Positions 13,404-13,505 of a DNA stretch of 13,505 nucleotides are shown here, piece after piece. The stretch spans positions 1 to 13,505 of the forward strand of contig DJAN01000121.1 of assembly GCA_002429615.1 (NCBI GenBank). The letters are read 5' to 3'. The number at the start of each line of letters is the position of its first letter. The first letter of the stretch is position 1. The notes under the pieces are model-generated. The model was not told where the DNA came from. It did not search any database and saw only the letters and a list, made by a program, of their open reading frames with translations. Both the position numbers and the translations under genes were made by a program. This DNA is from Lysobacteraceae bacterium UBA6001. GTDB taxonomy: Bacteria > Pseudomonadota > Gammaproteobacteria > Xanthomonadales > Xanthomonadaceae.

Positions 13404-13468
13404 CCCCTGCCGACATCCCTGCATGGCCTCCCGGCCCGTGCCCCGTGCGCGGGCCGCCGGAGCGCACG

Positions 13469-13505
13469 ATGAGCGCCGCGGCCGACGTGCTGGCGCAGCT
13501 GCCGG
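13469..13505 (+). CDS. start of an unidentified gene, cut by the window end
   Basis: An ATG at 13469 lies six bases after a GGAG and opens a frame of 12 visible codons (MSAAADVLAQLP) that runs off the window. It follows the phosphatase gene by 81 bases on the same strand. Too little is visible to name it. Another open frame from ATG 13423 has no good ribosome site and is less likely. Confidence 0.5.
   Translation, partial: MSAAADVLAQLP

Noticed and set aside
1..13505. CRISPR array, tRNA, rRNA, insertion sequence or prophage genes
   Set aside because: No spaced direct repeats, no tRNA-like cloverleaf, and no transposase, integrase or phage structural motif were seen on either strand.

Overview
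The window is high-GC, densely packed Gammaproteobacterial DNA. The gene types, GTG starts, GC-rich codon choice and a pair of short REP-like elements of the CTGAAGCCGCTCCTACA type point to the Xanthomonadaceae (Pseudoxanthomonas, Stenotrophomonas or Lysobacter-like). This placement is an inference from sequence style, not from a marker gene.

Layout. Positions 1-1284 (+) hold two tandem NlpC/P60 (C40) cell-wall peptidase genes, the first cut by the window edge, followed by a good intrinsic terminator. A REP-like inverted pair separates them from a convergent hotdog acyl-CoA thioesterase (1480-1962, -). A sigma-54-dependent activator with an N-terminal receiver-like (VpsR-type) domain follows (2211-3539, +). 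It meets, tail to tail, a six-gene minus-strand operon (9520 to 3586). A minus-strand pair, a SLC1/DAACS-family carboxylate or amino-acid symporter and a GNAT acetyltransferase, overlaps by 4 bases (11515-9753). A lipoprotein alkaline phosphatase of the PhoA superfamily is divergent from the symporter (11675-13387, +). The window ends in the first codons of another gene.

The centre of interest is the six-gene operon. In transcription order it encodes a small exported protein (FapA position), a repeat protein like FapB, a larger three-repeat protein like FapC, an exported C39 cysteine peptidase like FapD, an exported protein with two degenerate repeats (FapE position), and an outer-membrane barrel with an N-terminal coiled coil like FapF. 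Order and domain types match the Pseudomonas functional-amyloid operon fapABCDEF, so I read it as a divergent Fap system: fibril subunits exported by Sec, processed or regulated by FapD, and secreted through FapF into a biofilm matrix. It differs from the Pseudomonas type as I know it: the subunits contain no cysteine (no CxxC), the FapC homologue has a Thr-Asn dipeptide tract coded by a hexanucleotide repeat, and two partner proteins carry a motif resembling the double-glycine leader recognised by C39 peptidases.

Regulation can be read in the DNA. Upstream of the operon lies a near-consensus -24/-12 promoter (TTGGCACG-N4-CTGCT, minus strand), then an AT-rich IHF-like site, then several dyads built on GCTGT/ACAGC at enhancer distance. 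The sigma-54 activator next to the operon is the obvious candidate to bind them. Two strong hairpins between the fapC- and fapD-like genes could raise subunit output over secretion-machinery output. No tRNA, rRNA, CRISPR array, insertion sequence or phage gene was seen.
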